This document shows, one piece after another, positions 34,713-43,484 of a stretch of DNA of 64,000 nt. Position numbers and translations under genes: made by a program. The notes beneath the pieces are model-generated. The model had not been told where the DNA came from and made no database searches. It worked only from the letters and a program-made list of their open reading frames with translations. Source of the DNA: Longimycelium tulufanense. Its GTDB lineage: Bacteria; Actinomycetota; Actinomycetes; Mycobacteriales; Pseudonocardiaceae. How positions within the stretch are numbered: the stretch's first letter is position 1; every line of letters begins with the position of its first letter. The stretch spans positions 250,319 through 314,318 of the forward strand of contig NZ_BMMK01000003.1 of NCBI RefSeq assembly GCF_014645795.1, written 5' to 3'.

Positions 34713-35729
34713 TCAGCGGCGGGCGAGGACCTCGCGCATCGGTGGCCGGTCGGCGACCGCGACCTCGGTCGTGTCCGGCAACCACTCCCCGGCCACCTGA
34801 AGGAACTGCGTGAAGTCGCCTCCACTGTCCGACATGCCGCAGCGGCTGAGCGCGGTACCCAGAATCTGCCGCGCCATCACCCCGAGCGCACGCAGGGACC
34901 GGTTGCGGTGCTTACGAACTCCAAGGTTCACCTGGGCGATCGCATCCAGTCCATGGGCGTCGTGGGTGTCCAGCAACAACCCGATCTCCACCCCGTACCC
35001 GGCAGCGAACGGCACCGACTCCAGCAGTTCGCGGGTCCCCGCATACTCACCGCCGAGCGGCTGCACCACACCGGAAAGCTCCGGGCGCAACGCGGCGATC
35101 AGCGGCCGGGCGAGCAGCTCCGTGACCCGCCCCCCGCCACTGTCGGTCTCGCTCCGCTCCATCCGCAGCGGGCGCCGGTAGAACCCCTTCACCAGGTGCA
35201 CGCCCCTGCCGGTGAGGAGCGGACCCAGCAACGCGGGAACGAACCCGGTGTCGACCTCGACCAGATCCGAGTCGAGGAAAACCACGATGTCACCACTGGT
35301 CAGGGCGAGCGAGCGCCACAACACCTCACCCTTGCCCGGCACGCAGGGCAGCTCGGGCAGCACGTCCTCGCGCCGCGCCACCCGGGCGCCGGCCGCCCGC
35401 GCCACCTCCACCGTCCGGTCGGTGGAACCCGAGTCGACCACGACGAGCTCGTCCACGAGCGGCCCGCCACCTCGCCCGGGCCGGGTCAGCGGCAGGACGG
35501 CCGAGACCACCCCACCGACCGTCGCTTCCTCGTCCAGTGCCGGTAGCACCACGCTGACCGTGCGGTTCCCCTTGACCGCCAACAGGTCTCGTACTGTCCA
35601 CTGTGGATCCTGGACCGTACGGTCGGCGAACCAGTGCTGGATGGCTCGGCTCCGGGCTTCGCTGCGCACCTTGTCACTCGCGATGCTCGCTTCGCCCGTC
35701 ACCGAGCGGTTCTCGACGTCGGGGCGCAT
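34713..35729 (-). CDS. gpgS: Glucosyl-3-phosphoglycerate synthase GpgS
   Basis: 338 residues of GT81. Core: TVSVVLPALDEEATVGGVVS (about residues 52-71), DELVVVDSGSTDRTVEVARA, GKGEVLWRSLALTSGDIVVF then LDSDL (the metal-binding DxD), and VQPLGGEYAGTRELLESVPF. It transfers glucose to 3-phosphoglycerate, the first step to glucosylglycerate and methylglucose polysaccharides. ATG 35729 shares one base with the folP stop (TGATG). About 20 N-terminal residues are encoded by copy 2 of a dispersed repeat, so the true N-terminus could be shorter (an in-frame GTG lies in the repeat). Confidence 0.88.
   Translation of the reverse strand: MRPDVENRSVTGEASIASDKVRSEARSRAIQHWFADRTVQDPQWTVRDLLAVKGNRTVSVVLPALDEEATVGGVVSAVLPLTRPGRGGGPLVDELVVVDSGSTDRTVEVARAAGARVARREDVLPELPCVPGKGEVLWRSLALTSGDIVVFLDSDLVEVDTGFVPALLGPLLTGRGVHLVKGFYRRPLRMERSETDSGGGRVTELLARPLIAALRPELSGVVQPLGGEYAGTRELLESVPFAAGYGVEIGLLLDTHDAHGLDAIAQVNLGVRKHRNRSLRALGVMARQILGTALSRCGMSDSGGDFTQFLQVAGEWLPDTTEVAVADRPPMREVLARR
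35650..35708 (+). repeat. Dispersed repeat, copy 2 (inside gpgS)
   Basis: 59-bp element matching 5646-5708 (27 and 24 identical bases at the two ends). Read on the minus strand it encodes SVTGEASIASDKVRSEARS in frame near the GpgS N-terminus. Length differs from copy 1 by 4 nt, so copy 1 would not keep the same frame throughout. Confidence 0.8.
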
Positions 35730-36598
35730 CAGGCCAGCGCCCGCAACACTCGGGCGGGCGGCCGGCTGCCGGCGATACTGGCGACCATCTCGAGCACCTG
35801 ACGCGTCCGTCTCACCTCGTGCGCGCGGAACACGCGTGCCCCGGCCCACGCGGCCACGGCGGTGGCGGCGAGGGTGCCGTCCACCCGCTCGGACAGCTCG
35901 ACGTCCAGCGTCTCGCCGACGAAGTCCTTGTTCGACAACGCCATCAGCACCGGCCATCCGGTGCCGACCAGCTCGTTCAGCCGGCGCAGCAGCTCCAGGC
36001 TGTGCCAGGTGTTCTTGCCGAAGTCGTGGGTGGGGTCGACCAGGATCCCGTCCCGGGGCACCCCCTGCCGGACCATGCCCTCCGCGCGTCGGGTGACCTC
36101 GGCGACCACGTCGGCCACCACGTCGACGTAACGCACCCGGTGCGGGTCGGTGCGGGGCGCGAGCCCGCCGGTGTGCGAGCAGACGATGCCCGCGCCGAAC
36201 TCGGCGGCGACCTCGGCCAGCCGGGGATCGGCGCCCGCCCAGGTGTCGTTGATCAGGTCCGCGCCGGCCTGGCAGGCCAGCCGGCCGACCTCGTGCCGCC
36301 AGGTGTCCACGCTGATCACCACGTCGGGGTGCCGGTCGCGGACCGCGGCCACGAAAGGCACCACCCGCCGGATCTCCTCGGCGCCGTCGACGGTCTCGCC
36401 GTGCGAGCCCGCCCGCACGCCCCCGATGTCGACGATGTCGGCCCCCTCGGCGATTACCCGGTCCACGGCGGCCAGGGCCGCGTCGTCGGAGAAGGTCGCG
36501 CCCCCGTCGTAGAAGGAGTCGCGGGTGCGGTTGACGATCGCCATGACGAGCGCGCGGTCCTGCCGGACCTCGCGCCTGCCGAACCGCAGCGTGCTCAC
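35729..36598 (-). CDS. folP2: Dihydropteroate synthase-like protein (FolP2 type)
   Basis: About 289 residues, TIM barrel. The pterin-binding strand reads VMAIVNRTRDSFYDGGATFS instead of the usual NVTPDSFSDGG, and the GGxSTRPG loop is IGGVRAGSHGE; DLINDTWAGADPRL and VISVDTWRHEVGRLACQAGA are present. These substitutions are those of FolP2 proteins, which in M. leprae lack dihydropteroate synthase activity, so catalysis is doubtful. Coupled to gpgS as in Rv1207-Rv1208. GTG 36598 is the best start, but no ribosome site is clear and alternatives within 40 codons remain. Confidence 0.85.
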   Translation of the reverse strand: MSTLRFGRREVRQDRALVMAIVNRTRDSFYDGGATFSDDAALAAVDRVIAEGADIVDIGGVRAGSHGETVDGAEEIRRVVPFVAAVRDRHPDVVISVDTWRHEVGRLACQAGADLINDTWAGADPRLAEVAAEFGAGIVCSHTGGLAPRTDPHRVRYVDVVADVVAEVTRRAEGMVRQGVPRDGILVDPTHDFGKNTWHSLELLRRLNELVGTGWPVLMALSNKDFVGETLDVELSERVDGTLAATAVAAWAGARVFRAHEVRRTRQVLEMVASIAGSRPPARVLRALA

Positions 36599-36899
36599 AG
36601 CATCCGATCGTGCCAGGCGGTGGCCGCCGACCACGACCTCCGGCGGCCCGGCGGGCGGCCTCGCCCGGCGGGACGGCCCGCATCCGCGGCAGTACCTGTT
36701 ACTCAACATTTCACCTGTTTGGTGACGAGCATCCAGCGGAGAGAAGTTCCGCCATCCGCATTAGCGCTGGCCACGGGATCGATCTGGTTGCGAGCTGCGC
36801 ACGGTGATGTTGCTCACAGTGATGCCTCTCACGTGATGTCGACCACCCACTATTACCGACGAGTAACCACGAAGAAACTTCACATTAAGGAGGTCAAGG
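36599..36899. other. Divergent, relatively AT-rich intergenic region
   Basis: 301 nt between the divergent folP2 and secreted hydrolase genes. The middle (36690-36880) is the most AT-rich stretch nearby. It contains three GTGATG direct repeats at 36804, 36819 and 36833 (period 14-15), and the strong ribosome site AAGGAGG just before the hydrolase ATG. No gene is evident. Confidence 0.5.
36804..36838 (+). repeat. Three GTGATG direct repeats, period 14-15 bp
   Basis: GTGATG occurs at 36804, 36819 and 36833, the first two followed by a CTCAC element, so each unit is also partly palindromic (GTGA...TCAC). The array lies 62-96 nt upstream of the hydrolase start and resembles a cooperative operator. 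Confidence 0.4.
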
Positions 36900-38498
36900 A
36901 TGCGCAGGATTCCCCTGCTCCTGCTGGCAGCCCTGACCACGCTGCTCGCGCTCGTTGCGCCCCCCGCCATCCTGGCCGCCCCCGGTTTCACGACGAGCTA
37001 CGAGACGATCTCCGGCGATGGCGGCATCCCCCTGAAGGCGTTCGTCATCAGGCCGACCGGACGCGGGCCCGGCCCGCACCCGCTGCTGGTCATGCCGGCG
37101 AGCTGGGGCACACCCAACATCGAGTACGTGGGCTCGGCATGGAAGCTCGCCTACGGCTCCGGCTACGTGGTGGTCAGCTACACCACTCGCGGATTCTGGG
37201 ACTCCGGGGGCGAGATCGAGGTGGCCGGCCCCAAGGACGTGGCCGACGCCCGCAAGGTCATCGACTGGGCGGTGGCCAACGCCGGAGGCGACCCGACCCG
37301 GGTCGGCATGGCCGGTATCTCCTACGGCGGCGGCATCAGCCTGCTCACCGCCGCGGCCGACCAGCGGGTGCGCGCGGTGGCCGCGATGAGTGGCTGGGCG
37401 GACCTCGCCGAAGCGTTGTACCCGAACCGGACCGCGAACCGGCAAGCGATCGAGCTGCTGCTCGGGCTTGGCAAGCTCACCGGCCGACCCGGCGCGGAGT
37501 TGCGGCAGGCCGAGCGCGACTACCACGCGGGTGCCTACGAGAAGCTGCTCCCGCTGTCCCCGGTCCGCTCCGTGTCGAGCAAGCTCGACCAGATCAACCG
37601 CAACGGCACGGCGATCATGATCGCCAACACCTGGCAGGACGGAATGTTCCCGGCCAACCAGGAGATCGACTTCTACCGCAAGCTGACCGTGCCCAAGAAG
37701 ATCATGCTCGGCCCAGGCGACCACGCCACCGCCGAACTGTTCGGCGCGGCCGGCTTCTCCAACGAGGTCTGGACGACAACGACCCGATGGCTGGACCGCC
37801 ACGTGCGGGGTGAGCGCAACGGCGTCGACGGTGAGCAACCGGTGCTGCTCAAGCCCTCGAACGGCGGCGGCTACGAGGGATTCGCCGACTGGCAGCGGAA
37901 CGAGAGCACCTACTACCTCACCAGGCCGACGAGGAGCTGGACCTCGCCACAGACCACGGGTTCGCTCGCCGGCGGCCCGTCCACGGGGTGGTCGCACCGC
38001 ATCAACGCGGGCTGGGACACGGTGGCCGGCAGCGGCACCATCATGATCACCGGCATCCTGCAGGGCTGGCTCAACATCCCGACCGGCGTGTGGATGCCGG
38101 CGGTGAACCGGTCGGCCGCCGCCGTGTGGTGGGGTCCGGACAACCCGCGGGCGGTGCAGGTGAACGGACAGCCCAGGCTGCACGTGACCGTGACACCCAG
38201 CGCCCCCGACGTTTCCCTGTTCGCCTACCTCTACGACGTCAACTCGCTCGGTGCTGGCTCACTGGTCTCGCACAAGCCGGTCACGCTCCGGGATGTGCGG
38301 CCGGGTGTTTTACAGACCGTCGACATCGCCATGGAGGCCAACTCCTGGCGGCTCCCGGCGGGTCACCGGCTGGTGTTGGTCGTCGACACCGTGGACCCGC
38401 GGTACCGCGACCACAGCCAACGGGGCAGCACGGTCACGTTCGACTCCCCGGCACATGACCCGTCCTGGTTGCGGGTGCCGTTTGCCCCTGCCAAGTAA
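36900..38498 (+). CDS. Secreted CocE/X-Pro dipeptidyl-peptidase family hydrolase
   Basis: 532 residues. A signal peptide (MRRIPLLLLAALTTLLALVA, cleavage near PAILAAPGF), an alpha/beta-hydrolase core with nucleophile elbow GMAGISYGGG (Ser at about residue 141) and GPGDHATAELF near the expected His, and a C-terminal jelly-roll domain (HVTVTPSAPDVSLFAYLYDV). This is the S15/CocE fold seen in X-prolyl peptidases and acyl-ester hydrolases. The start is certain: AAGGAGG lies 7 nt before ATG 36900. Exported by Sec; substrate (peptide or ester) unknown. A strong hairpin follows. Confidence 0.88.
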   Translation: MRRIPLLLLAALTTLLALVAPPAILAAPGFTTSYETISGDGGIPLKAFVIRPTGRGPGPHPLLVMPASWGTPNIEYVGSAWKLAYGSGYVVVSYTTRGFWDSGGEIEVAGPKDVADARKVIDWAVANAGGDPTRVGMAGISYGGGISLLTAAADQRVRAVAAMSGWADLAEALYPNRTANRQAIELLLGLGKLTGRPGAELRQAERDYHAGAYEKLLPLSPVRSVSSKLDQINRNGTAIMIANTWQDGMFPANQEIDFYRKLTVPKKIMLGPGDHATAELFGAAGFSNEVWTTTTRWLDRHVRGERNGVDGEQPVLLKPSNGGGYEGFADWQRNESTYYLTRPTRSWTSPQTTGSLAGGPSTGWSHRINAGWDTVAGSGTIMITGILQGWLNIPTGVWMPAVNRSAAAVWWGPDNPRAVQVNGQPRLHVTVTPSAPDVSLFAYLYDVNSLGAGSLVSHKPVTLRDVRPGVLQTVDIAMEANSWRLPAGHRLVLVVDTVDPRYRDHSQRGSTVTFDSPAHDPSWLRVPFAPAK

Positions 38499-38540
38499 GG
38501 AGGTTCGTCCCGGAACCGCCTGAATGAACCCCTGCACGGG

Positions 38541-38566
38541 AGAACCCCGGCACTGACCGGGGTTCT
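38541..38566 (+). terminator. Terminator of the secreted hydrolase gene
   Basis: 10-bp perfect stem AGAACCCCGG/CCGGGGTTCT with a 6-nt loop, followed by TCTGTGT, 42 nt after the hydrolase stop. Confidence 0.8.
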
Positions 38567-38692
38567 TCTGTGTGGCAGCGGGGCTGTCCCGTGTTACGGC
38601 GACTTGACCCCGGGAGCCGGACGCCCTTCAACAGGCCGCCCGATCAACATGCTCCCGGAACACGCCCCGCGGTGACGGCGCCGGTTTCGCGA

Positions 38693-39241
38693 TCAGCTCG
38701 CATCGCTGGCCGCGCAGGCATCCAGTGCCGAGTCGATATCGCCGACCACCGTGAGCGCTTCGAGGGATGACCTGTAGGCGAATCCCCGCTCGCACAGCTC
38801 GTCAATCCACGCCAGCAGCCCGTCATAGTGCCCGTCGGGGTCGAGCACGACCACCGGGCGCGAGTGCATCGCCAGGAAGCGCGAGGTCCACACCTCGAAC
38901 AGCTCCTCGAGCGTGCCCAAACCACCCGGCAACGCAAGGAAAGCCGTGGCGTGTGCGTCCATCAATGCCTTGCGGTCACGCATGTTGTCCACGACCAGCA
39001 GCTCGTCGGCATCCTGGTCGGCCAGCTCACGCGTCATCATCGCCTGCGGGATGACGCCAACCGTGCGCGCACCACCGGCACGTGCCTCGCGTGCCACCTC
39101 GCCCATCATCGAGACACGACCGCCGCCCCACACCAGGTCCCACCCGCGGGCGGCGATGGCCTTCCCGACCTCGCGGGCCAGCTGCAGGTAGCGCTCGGGC
39201 ACGTTCCTGCCGGAGGCGCAGTAGACGCAGACGGTGGTCAT
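38693..39241 (-). CDS. LOG-family protein 1 (cytokinin-type phosphoribohydrolase family)
   Basis: 182 residues. N-terminal VCVYCASGRNVPERYLQLAR, WGGGRVSMMGEVAREA and the catalytic PGGLGTLEELFEVWTS motif (PGGxGTxxE) are intact. Such proteins cleave nucleotide-5'-monophosphate N-glycosidic bonds (LOG), though often misannotated as lysine decarboxylases. ATG 39241 shares one base with the upstream LOG stop (TGATG), so the two are coupled. The M. tuberculosis counterpart is Rv1205. In vivo substrate unknown. Confidence 0.9.
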   Translation of the reverse strand: MTTVCVYCASGRNVPERYLQLAREVGKAIAARGWDLVWGGGRVSMMGEVAREARAGGARTVGVIPQAMMTRELADQDADELLVVDNMRDRKALMDAHATAFLALPGGLGTLEELFEVWTSRFLAMHSRPVVVLDPDGHYDGLLAWIDELCERGFAYRSSLEALTVVGDIDSALDACAASDAS

Positions 39242-40050
39242 CAGTGCGTCTCCTCCCACGCCCGGTAGGCGTCCTCGACGAGTGCGACCGCCTCGTCGAC
39301 GTCGTCGGTGAGGTGGAGCAACGCCATGTCCCGGTCGCTGATCTTGCCGCCGCCGAGCACGTTGTCGCGGATCCAGCCGTACAGCCCGTCCCAGTACCTG
39401 GTGCCGAACATGATCACCGGGAACTTGGTGACCTTCTTGGTCTGCACCAGGGTCAACGCCTCGAACAGCTCGTCCAGCGTGCCGAAGCCGCCGGGCAGGC
39501 AGATGAACGACTGGGCGTACTTGACGAACATGGTCTTGCGGGTGAAGAAGTAGCGGAAGTTCACGCCCAGGTCGACCCAGGGGTTGAGGCCCTGTTCGAA
39601 GGGCAGCTCGATCCCGAGCCCGACCGACAGCCCGCCGGCCTCCGAGCAGCCGCGGTTGACCGCCTCCATGGCGCCCGGCCCGCCCCCGGTGATCACGGCG
39701 AACCCGGCGTGCGCCAGCGCGGCACCCAGCTGCCGGCCGAGCTCGTACTCGGGGTGGTCGCGCGGGGTGCGCGCGGAGCCGAACACGGTGGTGGCGCGGG
39801 GTAGCTCGGCGAGCGCGCCGAAGCCCTCCACGAACTCCGCCTGGATCCGCAGCACCCGCCACGGGTCGGTGTGCACCCACTCGGAGGGGCCGCGGGTGTC
39901 CAGCAGCCGCTGGTCGGTGGTAGTGGGCTCCTGCCGGCGGGCCCGCCGCAACACGACCGGCCCGCGTTGCTTCTCCCGCGGGTGTTCCTCGGAGACCGTC
40001 TCGTCGAACGGGAGCGGCTCGGCCGGCTCGGCAGCGTCGTCGGTGGCCAT
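39241..40050 (-). CDS. LOG-family protein 2 (TIGR00730-like, longer form)
   Basis: 269 residues: a ~75-residue N-terminal extension (acidic then basic, WVHTDPWRVLRIQAEFVEGF) before the LOG core with TVFGSARTPRDHPEYE, TGGGPGAMEAVNRGCSEAGG and LPGGFGTLDELFEALTLVQ. ATG 40050 has a TAGGGT hexamer 6 nt upstream and no ribosome site, a leaderless start. The two LOG proteins share only the motif core, so they represent different subfamilies rather than a recent duplication. May act as a mixed complex. Confidence 0.9.
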   Translation of the reverse strand: MATDDAAEPAEPLPFDETVSEEHPREKQRGPVVLRRARRQEPTTTDQRLLDTRGPSEWVHTDPWRVLRIQAEFVEGFGALAELPRATTVFGSARTPRDHPEYELGRQLGAALAHAGFAVITGGGPGAMEAVNRGCSEAGGLSVGLGIELPFEQGLNPWVDLGVNFRYFFTRKTMFVKYAQSFICLPGGFGTLDELFEALTLVQTKKVTKFPVIMFGTRYWDGLYGWIRDNVLGGGKISDRDMALLHLTDDVDEAVALVEDAYRAWEETH

Positions 40051-40331
40051 ACGGCCACCCTATTGGCGTTCTTCCCACGGCCAAAGGCAGGGGATTTCCG
40101 CCGGCGCCCCACCTCTGCGTCGGGGAACACGAGTTGGGGCTCAACAGTTGTTGCCCGGTGGCGCCGCGGTAGCCACGGCACCTGTCGGCCGGTGCCGTGG
40201 CTACCGCGAGCAAGGTGGAGCCTGGCCCGGCTCGTCCGCCGATGCCCGGTCCGTCCGGGCCGGAGCCCCGGTCGAGGTGAGCGGCACCACGCCGCAGGAC
40301 GTTGCCGACCGGTAGTTGCGAGCGGCAGTAT

Positions 40332-40354
40332 CTTCGGCAGAAGGTTTAAACTTC
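40332..40354 (+). promoter_or_regulatory. Overlapping palindromes upstream of wrbA
   Basis: CTTC(40332-40335)-GGCA-GAAG(40340-40343) and GTTTAAAC (40344-40351) flanked by GAAG and CTTC overlap, making two nested inverted repeats 20 nt before the wrbA ATG. This is a plausible operator for a redox-sensing MarR/HxlR-type repressor of a quinone reductase. Confidence 0.5.
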
Positions 40355-40373
40355 AACCAATACGGAGGTCGCG

Positions 40374-41000
40374 ATGACCGAGCCGGTGAAGGTCGCCGTC
40401 GTCTACTACAGCTCCACGGGCAACACCCACACGCTGGCCGAGGCGGTCGCCGAGGGCGCGGAGAAGGCCGGAGCCGAGGTCCGGTTGCGCCGGGTGGCCG
40501 AGCTCGCCCCGCCGGAGGCGATCGCCGGCAACCCGGCCTGGCAGGCACACCACGACGCCAGCCGGGACATCGCGGTGGCCAGCCCCGCGGACCTGGTGTG
40601 GGCGGACGCGGTCGTCCTCGGCACCCCCACCCGCTTCGGCAACGTGGCCAGCCAGCTCAAGCAGTTCCTGGACACCCTCGGCGGGCAGTGGAGCCAGGGC
40701 CAGCTGGCCGACAAGGTCTACTCGGGGTTCGTCTCCACCTCGACCCCGCACGGCGGTCGCGAGTCCACGCTGCTCGCGCTGTACAACACCGTGCACCACT
40801 TCGGCGGCATTCTGGTCACCCCCGGCTACACCGACCCGATCCAGTTCGCCACCGGCACCCCGTACGGACCGTCGCACCACGACGCGCAGGGTCAGAACCC
40901 GTTGACTGAGGAGACCAAGGAGTCGGCGCGCTACACCGGCAAGCGCGTGACGCAGGTGGCCGCGCAGCTCAAGACCGGCCGGGCCGTTACCCACGACTGA
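40374..41000 (+). CDS. wrbA: NAD(P)H:quinone oxidoreductase WrbA
   Basis: 208-residue flavodoxin-like protein. FMN phosphate loop YYSSTGNTHTLAEAV (about residues 11-25), the WrbA-specific GTPTRFGNVASQLKQFLDTL insertion and QWSQGQLADKVYSGFVSTST; HGGRESTLLALYNTVHHFGG binds the isoalloxazine. Reduces quinones by two electrons, preventing redox cycling. ATG 40374 has GGAGG 5 nt upstream. A palindromic operator and a strong terminator flank it, so it is monocistronic and probably induced by quinone stress. Confidence 0.93.
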   Translation: MTEPVKVAVVYYSSTGNTHTLAEAVAEGAEKAGAEVRLRRVAELAPPEAIAGNPAWQAHHDASRDIAVASPADLVWADAVVLGTPTRFGNVASQLKQFLDTLGGQWSQGQLADKVYSGFVSTSTPHGGRESTLLALYNTVHHFGGILVTPGYTDPIQFATGTPYGPSHHDAQGQNPLTEETKESARYTGKRVTQVAAQLKTGRAVTHD

Positions 41001-41020
41001 GCGCTCGTCGCATCAGCTGT

Positions 41021-41058
41021 GCACGGGCCCGCCGCGGTGATCCGCGGCGGGCCCGTGC
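41021..41058 (+). terminator. Terminator of wrbA
   Basis: A perfect 17-bp GC-rich stem (41021-41037 with 41042-41058) and 4-nt loop, 21 nt after the wrbA stop. No U-tract. Confidence 0.8.
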
Positions 41059-41190
41059 CGCAGGTGGTCACTCCGAACCAAACCGCCGCAGCGAACCGGG
41101 TTGCCGGGTGATCACGCGGTTTCGGTCGCTGACCAGAGTGAGCGCAGGATCGCCATGCCCGAGTGTCGGGCTTGCACCGAGGAGTCCTCG

Positions 41191-42267
41191 TCAGTGCACG
41201 AACTGGGTGAGGACCTCCGCACAGCGCCGGATGTCCGCCGCGGGCACGTGCTCCTCCCGGGTGTGGGCAAGCGAGGGGTCGCCGGGACCGAAGTTCACCG
41301 CCGGCAAGCCGAGCGCGGCGAACCGGGCCACGTCAGTCCATCCCAGCTTGGCCACCGGCTGGCCCCCCGCCGCGCGCACAAAGTCCCGCGCGACCTGGTG
41401 GGACAGGCCGGGCAGCGCACCCGCGGCCAAGTCGACCACGCTGACCTCGTAGCCGGCGAACACCTCGCGCAGGTGCGCCTCGGCCTGTTCGGGCGAGCGG
41501 TCGGGCGCGAATCGGTGGTTCACCGTCACCACGCACTCGTCCGGCACCACGTTGCCTGCCACACCGCCCTCCACGCAGACGGCCTGCAAACCCTCGTGGT
41601 ACTGGCAGCCGTCGATCTCGACCTGCCGCGGCTCGTACTCGGCCAGCCGCCGCAACACCTCGCCCGCGGCATGGATCGCGTTGACGCCCAGCCAGCCACG
41701 GGCGGTGTGCGCCCGCTTTCCGTTGGTGCGCACCGTGACCCGCATCGTGCCCTGGCAGCCCGCCTCCACCACGGCGTTCGACGGCTCGCACACCACGGCC
41801 AGGTCGCCCGTCAGCCAGTCCGACAGCTCCCGCTCGATCCGGGTCAGCCCGTTGCGCGCGGCCTCGACCTCCTCGCAGTCGTAGAAGACGAAGGTGAGAT
41901 CGTGCCGCGGCTCGGTGGCGGTGGCGGCCAGGTGCAGCATCACCGCGTCGCCGGCCTTCATGTCGACGGTGCCGCAGCCGTGTAGCACCAGGTCCGCCCC
42001 GGCTCCGGTGCGACGCACTGGGAGGTTGTTGTTGATCGGGACGGTGTCCAGGTGGCCGGCCAGCACGACCCGGGTGGGGCGGCCGAAGCGGGTGCGCGCG
42101 AGCACCGCGTTGCCGCTGCGCACCACCTCGAGGTGGCGCGCCTGGGAGCGCAACGCGTGCTCCACCGCGGCGGCCAGGGCGGCCTCGTTGCCCGAGACGC
42201 TGGGTACGTCCACCAGCGCGGCGGTCAGCTCGACGGGATTGGCGGCAAGGTCCAGGGCCAGGGTCAC
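41191..42267 (-). CDS. dapE: Succinyl-diaminopimelate desuccinylase
   Basis: 358-residue M20 metallopeptidase. [13 protein letters not shown] supplies the first metal histidine and general acid-aspartate; [14 protein letters not shown] the bridging aspartate, [13 protein letters not shown] the catalytic glutamate pair, [14 protein letters not shown] and [15 protein letters not shown] the last metal histidine. The lid domain includes [18 protein letters not shown]. It removes succinate from N-succinyl-diaminopimelate. GTG 42267 is supported by a TACGGT hexamer 6 nt upstream; divergent from dapD with 114 nt between starts. M. tuberculosis Rv1202. Confidence 0.92.
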   Translation of the reverse strand: MTLALDLAANPVELTAALVDVPSVSGNEAALAAAVEHALRSQARHLEVVRSGNAVLARTRFGRPTRVVLAGHLDTVPINNNLPVRRTGAGADLVLHGCGTVDMKAGDAVMLHLAATATEPRHDLTFVFYDCEEVEAARNGLTRIERELSDWLTGDLAVVCEPSNAVVEAGCQGTMRVTVRTNGKRAHTARGWLGVNAIHAAGEVLRRLAEYEPRQVEIDGCQYHEGLQAVCVEGGVAGNVVPDECVVTVNHRFAPDRSPEQAEAHLREVFAGYEVSVVDLAAGALPGLSHQVARDFVRAAGGQPVAKLGWTDVARFAALGLPAVNFGPGDPSLAHTREEHVPAADIRRCAEVLTQFVH

Positions 42268-42381
42268 CACTGCACCGTACCGAGCTGCTGGCCAGCCGTG
42301 ACGGCGACCGGGACCCGCACGTGAGCAGTTGCACGCCCCGGCCGGCACAGGCCGGCGGCACGGCGATTACCGTGGGGCCTC

Positions 42382-43386
42382 GTGAGCGAGGCAGTGCAGC
42401 ACCCTGAGGAGTACCCGGACGCCACCACGATCGGCGCGCACGGCGTCGGCCTGGCCACCGTCGCCGACGACGGCACGGTGCTGGATACCTGGTTCCCGAC
42501 GCCCAAGCTCGGCATGCCCGAGCAGGCGGGCACCGTACGGCTCTCCGTGGACGAGGCCGCGGCCACGCTCGGCCCGGCCGCGGTCGAAGTGATCGGCAAG
42601 GACGAGGCCCGCGGTGTCGAGGTGGTCGCGGTGCGCACCGGCATCGGGCGACTCTCCGACGCGCCGGCCGACGCGCACGACGCCTACCTGCGGTTGCACC
42701 TGATCTCCGGGCGTCAGCTGCTCCCCCACGGCTGCAACCTGGACGGCGTGTTCGGGCTGCTGGCCAATGTCGTGTGGACCAACCACGGGCCGTGCCGGGT
42801 GGACGGCTTCGAGGCGACCCGGCTGCGACTGCGGGCACGCGGCCCGGTGACCGTGTACGGGGTGGACAAGTTCCCGCGCATGGTCGACTACGTGCTGCCC
42901 GGCGGGGTGCGGATCGCTGACGCCGACCGGGTGCGGCTGGGCGCGCACCTCGCCCCCGGCACCACCGTGATGCACGAGGGCTTCATCAACTTCAACGCCG
43001 GCACCCGGGGTGCCTCGATGGTGGAGGGACGGATCTCGGCCGGCGTGCTGATCGGCGACGGGTCCGACGTCGGTGGTGGCGCCTCGATCATGGGGACGCT
43101 GTCGGGCGGCGGCACCGAGGTCATCGCCATCGGCGAGCGGTGCCTGCTCGGCGCGAACTCCGGCATCGGTATCTCGCTCGGCGACGACTGCGTGGTGGAG
43201 GCCGGCCTCTACGTGACGACAGGCACGAAGCTCACGCTTCCCGACGGGCGGCTGGTCAAGGCGCGTGACCTGTCCGGGCAGTCCGGGCTGCTGTTCCGCC
43301 GCAACTCGACGACCGGTGCGGTGGAGGTTGTCCACCGCCGGGGCAGCGGGGTCGAGCTGAACGCCGCGCTGCACGCCAACGACTGA
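42382..43386 (+). CDS. dapD: Tetrahydrodipicolinate N-succinyltransferase
   Basis: 334 residues of the actinobacterial DapD class. N-terminal domain, then a left-handed beta-helix of hexapeptide units ([40 protein letters not shown]), and a C-terminal [19 protein letters not shown] segment. It makes N-succinyl-2-amino-6-ketopimelate in the lysine/diaminopimelate pathway. GTG 42382 is preceded by TACCGT at 8 nt, suggesting a leaderless transcript. Divergent from dapE; a good terminator follows. Confidence 0.93.
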   Translation: MSEAVQHPEEYPDATTIGAHGVGLATVADDGTVLDTWFPTPKLGMPEQAGTVRLSVDEAAATLGPAAVEVIGKDEARGVEVVAVRTGIGRLSDAPADAHDAYLRLHLISGRQLLPHGCNLDGVFGLLANVVWTNHGPCRVDGFEATRLRLRARGPVTVYGVDKFPRMVDYVLPGGVRIADADRVRLGAHLAPGTTVMHEGFINFNAGTRGASMVEGRISAGVLIGDGSDVGGGASIMGTLSGGGTEVIAIGERCLLGANSGIGISLGDDCVVEAGLYVTTGTKLTLPDGRLVKARDLSGQSGLLFRRNSTTGAVEVVHRRGSGVELNAALHAND

Positions 43387-43399
43387 CCCCCGACGGGCG

Positions 43400-43434
43400 A
43401 AAGGGGCGTCTCACCGAGGTGGGGCGCCCTTTTT
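43400..43434 (+). terminator. Rho-independent terminator of dapD
   Basis: Stem AAAGGGGCGTC with GGCGCCCTTTT (one wobble) and a T-rich 3' end (CCCTTTTTG) 14 nt after the dapD stop. The best U-tract terminator in the window. Confidence 0.85.
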
Positions 43435-43484
43435 GCATTCGTTGGTCGGGTGGCGCCCGGCTGGTTCGGACCTACCGTGGGCAT

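Noticed and set aside
35730..36683. In-frame extension of gpgS through folP2 (a 656-residue frame)
   Set aside because: Sequence upstream of 35729 is the antisense-like shadow of folP2; the coupling TGATG gives the natural start.
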